DNA of 14,113 nucleotides from positions 1 through 14,113 of the forward strand of contig JAVBJW010000032.1 of the NCBI GenBank assembly GCA_031546805.1. The letters run 5' to 3'. Below, piece by piece: positions 13,659 to 14,113 of this stretch. The translations under genes and the position numbers were made by a program. The notes beneath the pieces are model-generated. The model ran no database searches and was not told the origin of the DNA. It saw only the letters and a program-made list of their open reading frames with translations. The number at the start of each line of letters is the position of its first letter. Within the stretch, counting starts at the first letter, position 1. This DNA is from Mesenet sp031546805. Lineage in GTDB: Bacteria > Pseudomonadota > Alphaproteobacteria > Rickettsiales > Anaplasmataceae.

Positions 13659-14113
13659 CTAGGTAGTGTCGACAATTACTTTAGCAAGAGATAGATACCA
13701 GCAACGAAAGATAAGAAAGAAATTGCCAATTTATCGTAACGAGTATACTTAAATTCTTAAGTTTATTAAATCAATTAATCTTTATATAGGTCCTTATCAT
13801 ATTCTCTCTGTGTTTTTCTATTGGAGCGTGGAGGAATAACAGGTTCGGCATTTGCAGCTTTTGCTGCTTCAATCATATCATTTTATCTGCAATCACATCC
13901 ACTTATAAAATCCAATGCTTTTATGTAGGTAGATCGTTGTCCATCAGTAATGAAAAATCGTATTGGATTTCAAAACAAGCAGCGTGTAACTTGAGCGTGT
14001 AACTTAGTTGAATTTAGAACGTCCTAATTCCTGTTCTTGTTTACCAGTTTCCACATTTTTTTCTTGCACATGCTGATGTGCCCTGTTGAATCTATCATCT
14101 ATATAACTGCCAG
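13659..14113 (-). pseudogene. Decayed IS5-family transposase, right (inverted) copy, cut by the window edge
   Basis: Read from 14113 downward, broken frames give RFNRAHQHVQEKN, ETGKQEQELGRSKFN, IRFFITDGQRSTYIKALDFI, AANAEPVIPPRSNRKT and YDKLAISFLSF, ending LLAKVIVDTT and a stop at 13659-13661. It is the same transposase as at 217-848 in opposite orientation, and the two share the shortened stretches around GATTGCAGATAAAATGA and TTAATTGATTTAATAAACT. It keeps sequence (ITDGQRSTY) that the left copy has lost, and carries its own 13-bp duplication. The N-terminal part lies beyond the window. Non-functional. Confidence 0.85.
13981..14006. repeat. 13-bp tandem duplication inside the right transposase relic
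   Basis: AGCGTGTAACTTG is followed at once by AGCGTGTAACTTA. The left transposase copy has this segment only once (CAAGTTACACGCT near 520-532), so the duplication arose in the right copy after the two separated. Confidence 0.85.

Overview
The window looks like chromosomal DNA of an obligate intracellular alphaproteobacterium of the Anaplasmataceae (order Rickettsiales), most likely a Wolbachia. This rests on the strong A+T bias, proteins with Rickettsiales-like sequence, short gene spacings, and decayed IS5-family transposases of a type I associate with Wolbachia. It is an identification from recalled family sequence, not from a database search.

Layout. Positions 1-848 hold two decayed transposase genes: the C-terminal tail of one IS5-type element (2-160) and most of a second, different one (217-848). 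Next, on the minus strand, come sucD, sucC and rpsU (857-3150), then two converging tRNA genes, Asn(GTT) on plus and Gly(GCC) on minus. A palindrome-rich spacer (3667-3961) follows. hlyD, encoding a type I secretion membrane fusion protein, lies at 3962-5500. A tight minus-strand cluster is transcribed in the order coxB - coxA - ctaB - coxF-like small ORF - argF - recF (11022 down to 5608). Its first four junctions overlap or lie within 6 nt of each other. Divergent from coxB on the plus strand is a 738-residue acidic protein (11196-13412) that I cannot name. It contains two full copies and one shortened copy of an internal module, plus a tandem EKPEEG linker. A hairpin follows it, and then a second, inverted copy of the 217-848 transposase relic (13659 to the window end).

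How the genes work together. sucCD make succinyl-CoA synthetase of the TCA cycle. coxA, coxB, ctaB and coxF give the catalytic core of an aa3-type cytochrome c oxidase and its heme-modification/assembly functions; subunit III and ctaG are not in the window. argF and recF appear to ride on the same transcript. rpsU and the tRNAs are translation genes. hlyD is one part of a type I exporter whose ATPase and outer-membrane parts are elsewhere.

Most unusual content. (1) The three-module protein has a C-x4-C pair in each module and a C-terminal half that resembles the helical part of M9-type collagenases, but no HExxH zinc motif. (2) A previously easy-to-miss 36-residue coxF-like gene is stop/start coupled to argF. 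(3) Two inverted transposase relics share the same internal deletions. (4) Several perfect palindromes and a shared TAGAGTGTA element lie in the spacers.
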